Positions 1 to 7,716 of a stretch of 41,156 bases of DNA are shown piece by piece. Within the stretch, counting starts at the first letter, position 1; every line of letters starts with the position of its first letter. The notes beneath the pieces are model-generated. The model was given only the letters and a program-made list of their open reading frames with translations. It searched no databases and had not been told where the DNA came from. Origin of the DNA: Arthrobacter sp. H35-D1 (GTDB lineage Bacteria > Actinomycetota > Actinomycetes > Actinomycetales > Micrococcaceae); assembly GCF_030063185.1 (NCBI RefSeq), contig NZ_JASISP010000028.1:1-41156 (forward strand), in the 5' to 3' direction. A program made the translations under genes and the position numbers.

Positions 1-65
1 ATACAAACGCTGGCATTTCCGGCAAACCGCGGCATTGTTCACAAAGTGCGGCATGTTCCGGCCCT

Positions 66-869
66 TCAGGCGGGCACGGTGCCGGTGGCAATCAGGGCGT
101 CCGAGTTCATGTCAATCTGAGGGCCCACCGAGTGGATGAAGTCGCGGCGGACCCGGGAGATGGCTTCGGGGTCGCGGGGGAGCAGGGTGCGCCAGCCACT
201 GCCCATGACAAGGTTCCAGGCCATGGCGTCGTCGACTGTCAGTGTCAGCGGATGCGATTCAACCGACACGTTTTCCAAGCCGCGCCCGGTCAGCCACACG
301 GCCAGCGCGTCCGCGGAAGCGATGCGGGCCATGTTCTTGTTGGGTTCCGGGACTACCCCGGCCAAGCGGGGACGTTCCTTGATGGCGGCTTCCAGAATGC
401 GCCCGCCAAAGGGTTCCAGCGCCCCTTCCACCCAGGTGCTCGTGACAAGGCGGCCGCCCGGACGGAGCATGGACACGAGATGTTCCACCCCCGCCTCCAT
501 GTCAGCGAAGAAGAACATGCTGTAGGAACACAAGACAGCGTCAAAGGTGCGGTGTCCGCGCCAGGCGGTCACGTCGGCTTCAGTCAGCGTGGTGTTGAGA
601 ATCCCTTGTTTGGCCAGGTTTGCCGCCGCCATGCGCAGGAGCCCGGTGGAGAGGTCGACGCCGTCGACCGTCCCGGTGGTGCCGACGGCGAAAGCTGCCG
701 GGATGGTGGCAGCTCCCGTTCCGCAACAGGCGTCAAGGACCTTTTCCCCTGCCTGGAGCGCGGCTGCGGCCACCACATCCCGTCCCATGGGGTCCCACAG
801 CTTGTCCGACCACGCCTCAAATTGCAGTGCCCCATCGGTGAACGCCAAGCCAGGATCGCGAGCGGACAT
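66..869 (-). CDS. SAM-dependent class I methyltransferase
   Basis: This 267-residue protein is a soluble Rossmann-fold methyltransferase of the UbiE/Methyltransf_11 type. Motif I (VLDACCGTGAA, about residues 44-54) forms the SAM-binding glycine loop. An acidic residue follows at the end of strand 2 (VDGVDLS), then a motif IV region (FDAVLCSYSMFFF) and a motif-VI-like LRPGGRLVTSTW stretch. The N-terminal part (LQFEAWSDKLWDPMG) is typical of small-molecule methyltransferases. The substrate cannot be read from sequence. The ATG start gives a complete fold. The next minus-strand gene, trmL, starts upstream and ends 51 nt before this start, so co-transcription is possible. The family call is firm and the specific function unknown. 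Confidence 0.85.
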   Translation of the reverse strand: MSARDPGLAFTDGALQFEAWSDKLWDPMGRDVVAAAALQAGEKVLDACCGTGAATIPAAFAVGTTGTVDGVDLSTGLLRMAAANLAKQGILNTTLTEADVTAWRGHRTFDAVLCSYSMFFFADMEAGVEHLVSMLRPGGRLVTSTWVEGALEPFGGRILEAAIKERPRLAGVVPEPNKNMARIASADALAVWLTGRGLENVSVESHPLTLTVDDAMAWNLVMGSGWRTLLPRDPEAISRVRRDFIHSVGPQIDMNSDALIATGTVPA

Positions 870-920
870 AGATACCTCCAGTTGGTGAAATGGACAAGGC
901 GGAGACCCGCCAAAGAATTC

Positions 921-1394
921 TTAGGCCTGGATTTGCGCTCCGGCAAAATCGTTTTGGCGCCATGCCTCATAGACGGCAATTGAGGCGGCGTTGGCAAGAT
1001 TCAGGGACCGCAGGGATGGCAGCATGGGCAGGCGCACCCGTGCAGTGATGTGCGGATCCAGCTTCACCTCGGCGGACAGTCCCGAGGATTCCTTGCCAAA
1101 CATCAGCACGTCACCGGGCTGGTAGGAGATCTCCGCATAGCCCTTTTCGCCGTCGGAGGTGAAGGCAAAGACGCGTTCGGGGGCAAGTGCCTCCCACGCA
1201 TCGGCCAATGTTTTGTGCACGCTCACCACGGCCAAGTCGTGGTAGTCAAGGCCTGCCCGCCGCAACTTGGCGTCGGAGAAGTCAAAACCCAGCGGTTCAA
1301 CAAGGTGCAGTTCGGCGCCGGTGATGGCGGCCAGGCGGATGGCGTTGCCGGTGTTGCCGGGGATCTCGGGGGTGAGGAAAAGGATGCGAAACAC
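921..1394 (-). CDS. trmL: tRNA (cytidine(34)-2'-O)-methyltransferase TrmL
   Basis: A 157-residue SPOUT-class methyltransferase of full family length. It methylates the 2'-OH of the wobble cytidine/uridine in tRNA-Leu isoacceptors using SAM. The three SPOUT motifs are visible: NTGNAIRL (residues 14-21), LMFGKESSGL (97-106, the SAM knot) and RSLNLANAASIAVYE (129-143). The ATG start places the first strand (FRILFL) at the N-terminus, as in other TrmL proteins. It lies between the J-domain gene upstream and the methyltransferase downstream on the same strand, with short gaps (47 and 51 nt), so the three may be one transcript. The family is known; the exact tRNA targets here are inferred. Confidence 0.93.
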   Translation of the reverse strand: MFRILFLTPEIPGNTGNAIRLAAITGAELHLVEPLGFDFSDAKLRRAGLDYHDLAVVSVHKTLADAWEALAPERVFAFTSDGEKGYAEISYQPGDVLMFGKESSGLSAEVKLDPHITARVRLPMLPSLRSLNLANAASIAVYEAWRQNDFAGAQIQA

Positions 1395-1441
1395 GTCTTT
1401 ATCCTACTGCCAGTGGAAGCGGTGGTTGGACAGCCGGGTCT

Positions 1442-2452
1442 TTAGTACATGCCGCCGAGCAGCCGGTCCAGCACGGACACGTCGACAACATTCGGGGCGG
1501 GCCCCGAGGCTAGGAAGTGCTTGGCCTCGCGCACAAAGCGGGCGGCGTTGGCCATGTTGATGGTGTTGGAACCGTCGGGTTCGGTGCCCCTGGCATAGTC
1601 GATGACAGGCTCAAAGAGATTTCCCGTGCTGCTGTGCACACAAACCCAGGCCGTGACATTGCATTCAGGGAAAAGTTCCTGGAAGGCCCTTGCCGCGGGA
1701 ATCAGTTGAGGGGGAGCCACCACCTTGTTGCCGTGGATGAGGGTGTTGCCGTCCCAGCGGAAAGCGCCGTTGGGCACCAGCATGGAACCAATGACAGCAA
1801 TCCTGTAACCCGAGACAAGCACGTGGTCCACGTAGCCCTTGCCGCCCGGTGCCGTGAGGCCGTTGATGAGCCTGGCCGCCGGAATGCCCGGCAGAATCTG
1901 GGCCATGATCAGCTGTGCGGTGCGGGCTTCCCTGGCCAGGCGTGATGAAGCCCCAAAGAGCCCGCGCTTCCGCGGCGAGCCGTGGACCGGCTGCGCAGCC
2001 CGGCTTTGCGGCATGAGCGGGGTCTCGCCGGCAGCCACGTCCGCATAGGCAGGAAGGTAGACGGCGGGAGAGCTTGCCGTGGACCGTTCCTTGCTGCCGC
2101 TGCCGCGGCGGGTGCTGAAGCCCCCGGAAGCCCCGCCGGAAGCGGCGCGGGCGGACGAGTGGGCCGAAGCCCCTCCAGCGGTGCCCGGGGCACGGGAACC
2201 CGGAGCTTGAGACCCCGAAGCGCGGGCAGTGCTGCTCCCGGTGACGCCGTAGGACCTGTCGTAGGCTTGCCGGCGCGCAGGGTCCGCTAAGACCTCGTAC
2301 GCCTGCGTGATTTGGCGAAACAACGCCGCGTCCCCGCCCCTGTCGGGATGGGTGATCCGGGCCGCCTTGCGATAGGCGATCTTAATCTCGCGTTCAGAAG
2401 CCGTGCGTGCAAGTCCGAGGACTTGATAATGCGTGAGGAACTTCTCGCCCAC
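1442..2452 (-). CDS. J-domain protein with C-terminal NERD-like domain
   Basis: The start is taken as GTG at 2452 (VGEKFLTHYQVLGL), which places the J domain at the N-terminus and gives 336 residues; the open frame extends upstream without homology-like sequence. Residues about 7-65 form a J domain with the HPD tripeptide (35-37), the site that stimulates DnaK/Hsp70 ATPase. Residues about 75-185 are a Ser/Ala/Gly-rich low-complexity linker. Residues about 190-336 contain a block (YVDHVLVSGYRIAVIGSML) that resembles the core of nuclease-related NERD domains, although the usual catalytic lysine context is not obvious. No zinc-finger or DnaJ C-terminal domain is present. It is therefore a specialised co-chaperone rather than DnaJ itself. 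The NERD-like assignment is inference from pattern only. Confidence 0.75.
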   Translation of the reverse strand: MGEKFLTHYQVLGLARTASEREIKIAYRKAARITHPDRGGDAALFRQITQAYEVLADPARRQAYDRSYGVTGSSTARASGSQAPGSRAPGTAGGASAHSSARAASGGASGGFSTRRGSGSKERSTASSPAVYLPAYADVAAGETPLMPQSRAAQPVHGSPRKRGLFGASSRLAREARTAQLIMAQILPGIPAARLINGLTAPGGKGYVDHVLVSGYRIAVIGSMLVPNGAFRWDGNTLIHGNKVVAPPQLIPAARAFQELFPECNVTAWVCVHSSTGNLFEPVIDYARGTEPDGSNTINMANAARFVREAKHFLASGPAPNVVDVSVLDRLLGGMY

Positions 2453-2607
2453 CGGGGACCTTTCGCTAGCCAGGCAGTGCCAAAAGATCAGTCTAGCTGC
2501 CCGGCCCGCGCCGCCAATCCCCGTCCGACGCGCCCACCCGCCGGCATAATTGCCAGTGCCATGACCACACTTCCCGCAACCGACCGCCAACGCGCGGCAG
2601 CCGCCCG

Positions 2608-3554
2608 GTGAGCACCTCCGCGCCGTTGCGGATCACCGTCGCCATTAACCCCCGGGCAGCGTTTGGCGGCAAAGGAAAAAAGTCGCCGGGACGCATCGGC
2701 GGGCTGGCAGTGGCGCACATGCGCGACGCCGGACACCACGTGAGCGTTCTGCGGCGCCGCAGTTGCGAGGCCCTGCGCGGCGCCGTCGAGGACGAGCTTG
2801 CCGCCGGCGCCCAAGCACTTGTGGTGGTGGGTGGGGACGGCATGGTCCACCTCGGTGTCAACACTCTGGCCCACACCCCCATCCCGCTGGGGATCATCCC
2901 GGCCGGGACGGGAAACGACGCCGCCCGCGGCCTGGGCCTGGACCCCAACGACCCGGGCCGCATTGAGCGCGAGGGCCGGGCGCCGCCGTCGAACGTTTCC
3001 TGAAAGCCTGCCAGCTGCCACCGCGCACCATCGACCTGGGCCGCATTGAGCGGGAGGGGCAAGCTTTGGTCTGGTTCATGTGTGCGCTCTCAGCCGGTTT
3101 TGACGCGCTGGTCAACGAGCGGGCCAATGGTTGGCGATGGCCGCGCGGGACCTTGCGCTACCAGCTGGCAACCCCGCGCGAGCTCGCCACCTTGACACCG
3201 CGGACCTATTCGCTCGTGGTGGACGGTGAAGCGCGCAGGCAGCGGGCCGTCTTGCTGTCGATCTCCAACCTGGTCTCCATCGGAGGGGGCATGAAGATCA
3301 CCCCCGAGGCGAAGTGCGACGACGGACGGTTGGATTTGTTTCTCGTCTCGCCGCTGTCTCGGCTGGCCTTCCTGCGCATCTACCCGCTGGTGTTCTCCGG
3401 ACGGCACACCAGCCACCCCGTGGTGGGCATTGAACGCGTGCGTGAGGTGGCGATCGACTCGCCGGGGATCGTCAGCTATGCGGACGGGGAGCGGATCGGC
3501 CCGCTGCCGGCAACGGTCACAGTGGACCCGGGTGCCCTGCAGCTGTGGGTTTAA
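2608..3554 (+). pseudogene. Diacylglycerol kinase-family lipid kinase, frameshifted
   Basis: Two reading frames together make one lipid kinase of the DAGK_cat/YegS family. The 5' part starts at GTG 2608 and carries the nucleotide-binding motif GGDGMVHLGVN (residues 75-85) and PAGTGND (98-104). It then leaves frame and stops at 3003. The 3' part, from about 2979 to 3554, reads on as GAAVERFLKACQLPPRTIDL and then the C-terminal β-sandwich with SIGGGMKITP and SYADGERIGPLP. The break is explained by 23 extra nucleotides at 2959-2981; removing them restores a 307-residue protein of normal length. A TTG or other internal start could make a C-terminal fragment, but it would lack the ATP-binding half. 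A sequencing or assembly error cannot be excluded. Confidence 0.8.
2959..2981 (+). other. 23-nt insertion that breaks the lipid kinase gene
   Basis: After GAC CCG GGC (DPG) the frame reads RIEREGRA and then nonsense. The expected continuation GAAVERF begins in another frame at 2979. The inserted 23 nt closely copy the stretch at about 3042-3064 (GRIEREG in the intact part of the protein), with about four differences. This looks like a locally templated insertion. Confidence 0.65.
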
Positions 3555-3638
3555 CCCGCCCGCTTTAACCCAGCCGCCGCGGGGCGAGCGAGAGCTCCGG
3601 TTGCAACGACGCCGATGCCTGTCGGTACAGTGGATGCT

Positions 3639-4361
3639 GTGAATCGAAAGAGCGGCTCCACCTATCGGGCGACTGCAGCTGTGGGGCTTGCCGTTGCGGC
3701 GCTCGCAGCTTTGGGCGGATGCAGCATTTCGGTTCCCTCGCCCGTGCCGCAAACCACCGCGCAGCCCACCGCGCCACCCACCTATGCGCCGCCCACGGTG
3801 GTGGCCGGACACGACGCCGCCGCAGTGGCAGCAGCACCGATGACGTTTGCAGCGGGCACCACGCTTTCGCCGCGGGTGCCGGTGGAATTCAACGACATCC
3901 TGGGCCAGCCGCCGCAGGACTACTCTGAAACGCCCGGTCCGCCGGAGTGGAAACTGCTTAAAAAGAACGTGGCCGGCCAGACGCAGTACAGCAATGCGGC
4001 CGGCTGCCTGCTGGCCCATTGGACCACCGCCAACCAGGGCCCGCTCATCACGCAAGGCGACGACAAGGCTTCCTCCACCGAACTGATGAAGTACTTGATT
4101 CCCTCAGTGATGGAATCAGGCCTGTCGGAAGCAGAACTGCCGTGGGTTGGCGAAGCAGGCAAGCCCGGACCAAGCATTTCCTTCCTGGCCTTCAACACCA
4201 AGGCGGCCAAGGGTGTCATGGCCAGCACAGTGTGGGCGCGGATGCTCGGCGCTGCCGACACGGGCCTGCTGGTCACCCTGGCCTGCCCCAGCGATGCGTT
4301 GCTGGGCGCCATGACGCCAAAGGTGATGGCGAAATTGTCGGTGGCTCCGCCGTCGAACTAG
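3639..4361 (+). CDS. Putative secreted lipoprotein, function unknown
   Basis: The start is taken as GTG 3639, giving 240 residues beginning MNRKSG; an in-frame start at 3615 would add eight residues before the basic region and is less likely. A lipoprotein signal follows: basic n-region, hydrophobic stretch (residues 11-26) and a lipobox ending LGGC with the lipid-bearing cysteine at 28. A Pro/Thr/Ala-rich spacer comes next (PSPVPQTTAQPTAPP). The mature domain has two further cysteines (AAGCLLAHW and VTLACPSDALLG) that could form a disulfide. No family was recognised. It ends before a strong hairpin at 4414-4456 and converges with the reductase gene on the other strand. Confidence 0.75.
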   Translation: MNRKSGSTYRATAAVGLAVAALAALGGCSISVPSPVPQTTAQPTAPPTYAPPTVVAGHDAAAVAAAPMTFAAGTTLSPRVPVEFNDILGQPPQDYSETPGPPEWKLLKKNVAGQTQYSNAAGCLLAHWTTANQGPLITQGDDKASSTELMKYLIPSVMESGLSEAELPWVGEAGKPGPSISFLAFNTKAAKGVMASTVWARMLGAADTGLLVTLACPSDALLGAMTPKVMAKLSVAPPSN

Positions 4362-4413
4362 CTGCACCGCAGAACTGACCCGCTCTTGCACCGACCGGGT
4401 CGCATTCGAAAGC

Positions 4414-4456
4414 GCAGCAGTCGGCAATGTTCTCGAGAAACATTGCCGACTGCTGC
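4414..4456. terminator. Perfect 18-bp hairpin between convergent genes
   Basis: The arms 4414-4431 and 4439-4456 are perfect reverse complements with a 7-nt loop (CTCGAGA). There is no T-run on either side. It lies between the stop codons of the lipoprotein gene (4361) and the reductase gene (4513), so it could act in both directions. Its loop-proximal core GTCGGCAATGTT resembles that of the hairpin at 27858-27918, so a repeat-element origin is also possible. Confidence 0.7.
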
Positions 4457-4512
4457 AGTCTCGGCGCAGGTGAAGGCCGCCGAAGGTGGGAAAAGGTGGG
4501 AAAGCAGGGCAA

Positions 4513-5307
4513 CTAGTGGTCGGTGGAGCGCACATAACGCAGGAACAGCATGGAATCGGCCTTCATGATGCGGGCCAGCGTCATGCCTGCGGCCGCCGAA
4601 GCGTGGTCTGCGGTGTGCCTGGCAGTGTGCGGGGCGGCAGGACCGCGAGAGATCCGACCTGCCGAGCCGCCCACCAGCAGCGGCGAGATGGTCAGGCACA
4701 GCTCGTCCACTTTCCCCGCCTCGGCGAAGGTGCCCAGCAACGTTGGTCCGCCCTCGGAATGAATTCGCACCAAGCCGCGTGCCGTGAGTTTGGAAATGAT
4801 CAGTTCCACGTCAAGGGAATCAGTCCCGACAGTGACGATCTCAGCGACTTTGGCCAAGGCGTCCTTGCGCCCCTGCGGGGCTGATTCAAGCGTCAAAATG
4901 AGCGGCCGCACCGGGGCCTGCGTGAACACTGCGAGCTCCGCGTCCAAATTCAGGGTGCCGGAGACAATGGCCAGCGGCGGGTGCGTGGACAACCAGTTCT
5001 CCTCCCGCCACGCCTGGGCAGTCTTGCTGAGCAGCTCTCCGCCATAGCCTTCGGCCCTGATGGTCTGGGCGCCCACCACAATGACGTCGGCGCTTTGGCG
5101 CAACAGTGAAAAAACGCGCTGGTCCCAGGCGTTGCCCAACTGGCCCGAGAGACCGTCCAGGGAAGCTGCGCCGTCAATGCTGGAGATGAAGTTGAAGCTC
5201 ACCCACGGTGTGCCGCTTCGGCCCCGCTCCGGGGCGGGGGCCAGAAGTTCGTGTTCCAAGGCCGCAGCCGAGAGGACGGAGGGGTCGGGGAAGATTCGCT
5301 CAATCAT
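4513..5307 (-). CDS. RibD C-terminal/DHFR-fold reductase, Rv2671-like
   Basis: A 264-residue NADPH-dependent reductase of the RibD_C (DHFR-fold) family without the deaminase domain of full RibD. The features seen are VSFNFISSIDGAASLDG (residues 36-52), DVIVVGAQTIRAEGYGG (74-90) and the nucleotide-binding SEGGPTLLGTF (184-194) followed by DELCLTISPLLVGG. These blocks closely resemble M. tuberculosis Rv2671, a RibD-like protein known to act as a dihydrofolate reductase analogue and to be linked to antifolate tolerance. It is the last gene of a minus-strand cluster with folE, an FAD oxidoreductase and a folP2-like gene, 34 nt after folP2. This context favours a pterin or folate substrate over riboflavin synthesis. 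The substrate remains inference. Confidence 0.85.
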   Translation of the reverse strand: MIERIFPDPSVLSAAALEHELLAPAPERGRSGTPWVSFNFISSIDGAASLDGLSGQLGNAWDQRVFSLLRQSADVIVVGAQTIRAEGYGGELLSKTAQAWREENWLSTHPPLAIVSGTLNLDAELAVFTQAPVRPLILTLESAPQGRKDALAKVAEIVTVGTDSLDVELIISKLTARGLVRIHSEGGPTLLGTFAEAGKVDELCLTISPLLVGGSAGRISRGPAAPHTARHTADHASAAAGMTLARIMKADSMLFLRYVRSTDH

Positions 5308-5341
5308 GGGGAGGTCCTTAACGTTTCCGGTGAACCAGCCC

Positions 5342-6310
5342 TCAAGAGCCGGTTGGAGTGGCTGGTGCCGCAGGATGGTTGGCTTCGCCCATGTTGTGCC
5401 TGAGGTACGCCGGCCTGCGCCATCCCAGCACCGCCTCCGTCATGCCGATGGCAGAGCTGGCCGAGGCAACATTGTGCATGCGCAAAATCCGGGCGCCGCC
5501 GAGCATGCACACCACTCCGGCTGCGAGCGAACCCTCCAGGCGGTCGTCCTTGGCCTGGTTGAGGGTTTCGCCAATGAAGTCCTTGTTGGAAACTGCTGCC
5601 AGGGCCGGAAAACCCAGCGCGGCTATTTCGTTGAAGCGACGCGTGATCTCCAAGGTGTGCAGGGTGTTCTTGTTGAGGTCGTGCCCGGGATCAACAATGA
5701 TCTTGTCGGCCGGGACGCCGAAGGAGAGGGCCAGTTCCACCTTTCGAGCCAGGAAAGCCGCCACCTCGGAAACAACGTCGTCGTACTGCGGTCGTGGGAA
5801 CACGGTGCGTGGCCTGGCCAGCGAATGCGTAATGACCACATGGGCTCCGGATTCCGCCACCACCGATGCCATGTCCGGATTGGACAGACCCGTGGTGTCG
5901 TTGATGACAGTGGCTCCGGCGGCAATGCTGCGGGCCGCCACCTCGGGCAGGAACGTGTCAACGGAGATGATCACGTCGCTGGCGGCCGCCACGGCAGCGA
6001 TGACCGGCACCACCCGATCGCCCTCTTCCTCGGCGCTCAGCGCCGGCCCCGGCGCGAACGGGACCCCGCCAATGTCAACCCAGTCGGCGCCGTCGTCCAC
6101 GGCCGCCAGCGACGCGGCAACCGCAGCATCGAGGGCGAAGGTGGCCCCGCCGTCGTAAAAGGAATCAGGGGTCCTGTTGATGATGGCCATCAGCGCCACC
6201 TGCCGGCTGAAATCGATGGTGCGCGAGCCGAACCGGTGGACCGGGTGGAGCAACGGCGGAGTGTAAAACGGGGCAGCCGTGGCAGGGGCCGAAGTGGTCA
6301 TACCCACCAT
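5342..6310 (-). CDS. folP2: Dihydropteroate synthase-like protein, FolP2 type
   Basis: A TIM-barrel protein of 322 residues from ATG 6310. That ATG overlaps the TGA of the oxidoreductase gene (TGATG) and is preceded by a good GGAGGA site, which argues for translational coupling; ATG 6301 is an alternative. The pterin_bind family signature is present as MAIINRTPDSFYDGG (residues 41-55). The usual DxGxxSTRPG loop is replaced by DIGGVPFAPGPA, and the SRKSFIG motif by SNKDFIGE. These substitutions match the FolP2 paralogue of mycobacteria, which is reported to lack ordinary dihydropteroate synthase activity. The rest of the barrel (ISVDTF, TVINDTTGL, IIVDPGHDLNKNT, RMHNV) is intact. It probably binds a pterin-like ligand, but its reaction is unknown. 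Confidence 0.85.
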   Translation of the reverse strand: MVGMTTSAPATAAPFYTPPLLHPVHRFGSRTIDFSRQVALMAIINRTPDSFYDGGATFALDAAVAASLAAVDDGADWVDIGGVPFAPGPALSAEEEGDRVVPVIAAVAAASDVIISVDTFLPEVAARSIAAGATVINDTTGLSNPDMASVVAESGAHVVITHSLARPRTVFPRPQYDDVVSEVAAFLARKVELALSFGVPADKIIVDPGHDLNKNTLHTLEITRRFNEIAALGFPALAAVSNKDFIGETLNQAKDDRLEGSLAAGVVCMLGGARILRMHNVASASSAIGMTEAVLGWRRPAYLRHNMGEANHPAAPATPTGS

Positions 6311-7587
6311 CAAATATCCTCCAGCGGGGTTTCCGGGTCAGCCAGCTTGGTCGTGTCGACGGTGCGGCCGGAGCTGATGAGCGCCTTGATGGCCTCCTGA
6401 ACGTCCCAAATGTTGACGTTCATGCCGGCCACCACGCGTCCTTCCAGCACCCAGAACGCAACAAACTCGCGCTTCTCCAGGCTGCCGCGGACCACGATTT
6501 CGGCATCCTTGGCCAGTGCGCCGAAGCCGGAGTATTCCATGCCGAGGTCGAATTGGTCGGTGTAGAAGTAGGGGATGTCATCGAGCACGGCAGTCTGGCC
6601 GAGCATCGACTTGGCGGCGACCTTTCCGCTGGCAATGGCGTTGGCCCAGTGTTCGGAGCGGGCGTACGCCCCGGTGGCGGGGTGCATGGCGTTGGCCACA
6701 TCGCCGGCGGCAAACACGTCCGTTGCGGAAGTCTGCAGGCTGGCGGTGACCTCAACGCCGTTGTTGATGGTGAGTCCGGCATCCTTGGCCAGCGCAATGT
6801 TGGGCACCACGCCCACGGCGACAATGACAATGTCCGCCGGCAGCGTGACCCCTGTGGTGGTCAGGACGGACGTGACGGTGCCATCGGTGCCCTGGATTTC
6901 GGCGGCGCTGGCAGGGAGCACGAACTGCACGCCGGCTTCCTTGTGGCGGTTGGCGAAAACCGTGCCGAGTTCATTGCCGATCGCCACCGACAGCGGCACG
7001 TCCTCCAGGCCCATCAGCGCCACCTTGTTGCCCAGCTCGGTGGCCGTGGCGGCGATTTCCATGCCAATCCAGCCGGAGCCGATCATGACAACATTCTTGC
7101 CGCCGCCGGTGAAGAGTTCCTTCATGGCAAGGCTGTCGGCCTTGGTCCGGAACGTGTGGACGCCCTTGAGGTCGACGCCGGGAAACGGGATGTGGCGCGG
7201 TGCTGCGCCTGTTGCCAGCAGGACCTTGGCATACGAAAGGCTGGTGTCGTTGCTCAGGCCCACGGTATGCGCTCGCGGATCAAGTGCGGTGGCGGCAATG
7301 CCGGTCAGGAGCGTGACGTTGTTCTCCTGGTACCACTTTGCCGACAGCGGCAGCAATGCATCCTCGTCCTCCTTGCCGGCCAGGAACCCCTTGGACAGTG
7401 GTGGGCGCTGGTAGGGGATTTCCGCTTCGTCGGCCACGATGGTGACAGGGCCCGTGAAGCCTTCCTTGCGCAGGGTTTCTGCGGCGGTGGCAGCCGTGAG
7501 GCCCCCGCCAATAATCACCATGCCGGCATCTGCAGGGGAGGGCGTGCTTGAAGCTCCTGTGCCTGGTGTGCTGCTTGACTCGTTCAT
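6310..7587 (-). CDS. NAD(P)/FAD-dependent oxidoreductase
   Basis: A 425-residue flavoprotein of the ferredoxin/rubredoxin reductase type. A Ser/Thr/Pro-rich tail of about 20 residues comes first. The FAD-binding GGGLTAATAAETL (27-39) follows, then YQRPPLSKGFL (59-69), typical of the class I oxygenase-coupled reductases. The NAD-binding VVMIGSGWIGMEIAA (166-180) and the second FAD motif VFAAGDVAN come next. The C-terminal domain (VRGSLEKREFVAFW) fits the reductase_C domain. It sits between folE and folP2, and its stop codon overlaps the folP2 start. It may pass electrons from NAD(P)H to a ferredoxin or to an enzyme of the same cluster. The partner is unknown. Confidence 0.88.
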   Translation of the reverse strand: MNESSSTPGTGASSTPSPADAGMVIIGGGLTAATAAETLRKEGFTGPVTIVADEAEIPYQRPPLSKGFLAGKEDEDALLPLSAKWYQENNVTLLTGIAATALDPRAHTVGLSNDTSLSYAKVLLATGAAPRHIPFPGVDLKGVHTFRTKADSLAMKELFTGGGKNVVMIGSGWIGMEIAATATELGNKVALMGLEDVPLSVAIGNELGTVFANRHKEAGVQFVLPASAAEIQGTDGTVTSVLTTTGVTLPADIVIVAVGVVPNIALAKDAGLTINNGVEVTASLQTSATDVFAAGDVANAMHPATGAYARSEHWANAIASGKVAAKSMLGQTAVLDDIPYFYTDQFDLGMEYSGFGALAKDAEIVVRGSLEKREFVAFWVLEGRVVAGMNVNIWDVQEAIKALISSGRTVDTTKLADPETPLEDI

Positions 7588-7716
7588 GATCGAAACTCTT
7601 TCCGTGGAAATTTTGTGTCTCTTGAATGAAAGTGGGCCTTCGGCTCCGCGGGCCCCAACGGGGCACGGCAGCCAGACGCATTGGGGAGGAGCCGGGGGCT
7701 GCTCCAGGGAACCGAC

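Noticed and set aside
1-65. Gene end at the left edge
   Set aside because: No supported reading frame enters from the left; only short GGCATT-type repeats were noted.
4362-4512. Small gene between the lipoprotein and the reductase
   Set aside because: Only frames with no ribosome site were seen, and the hairpin at 4414-4456 occupies the gap.
7588-7716. Extra gene between folE and the oxidoreductase
   Set aside because: The 129-nt gap has no frame with a ribosome site and shows no family motif.
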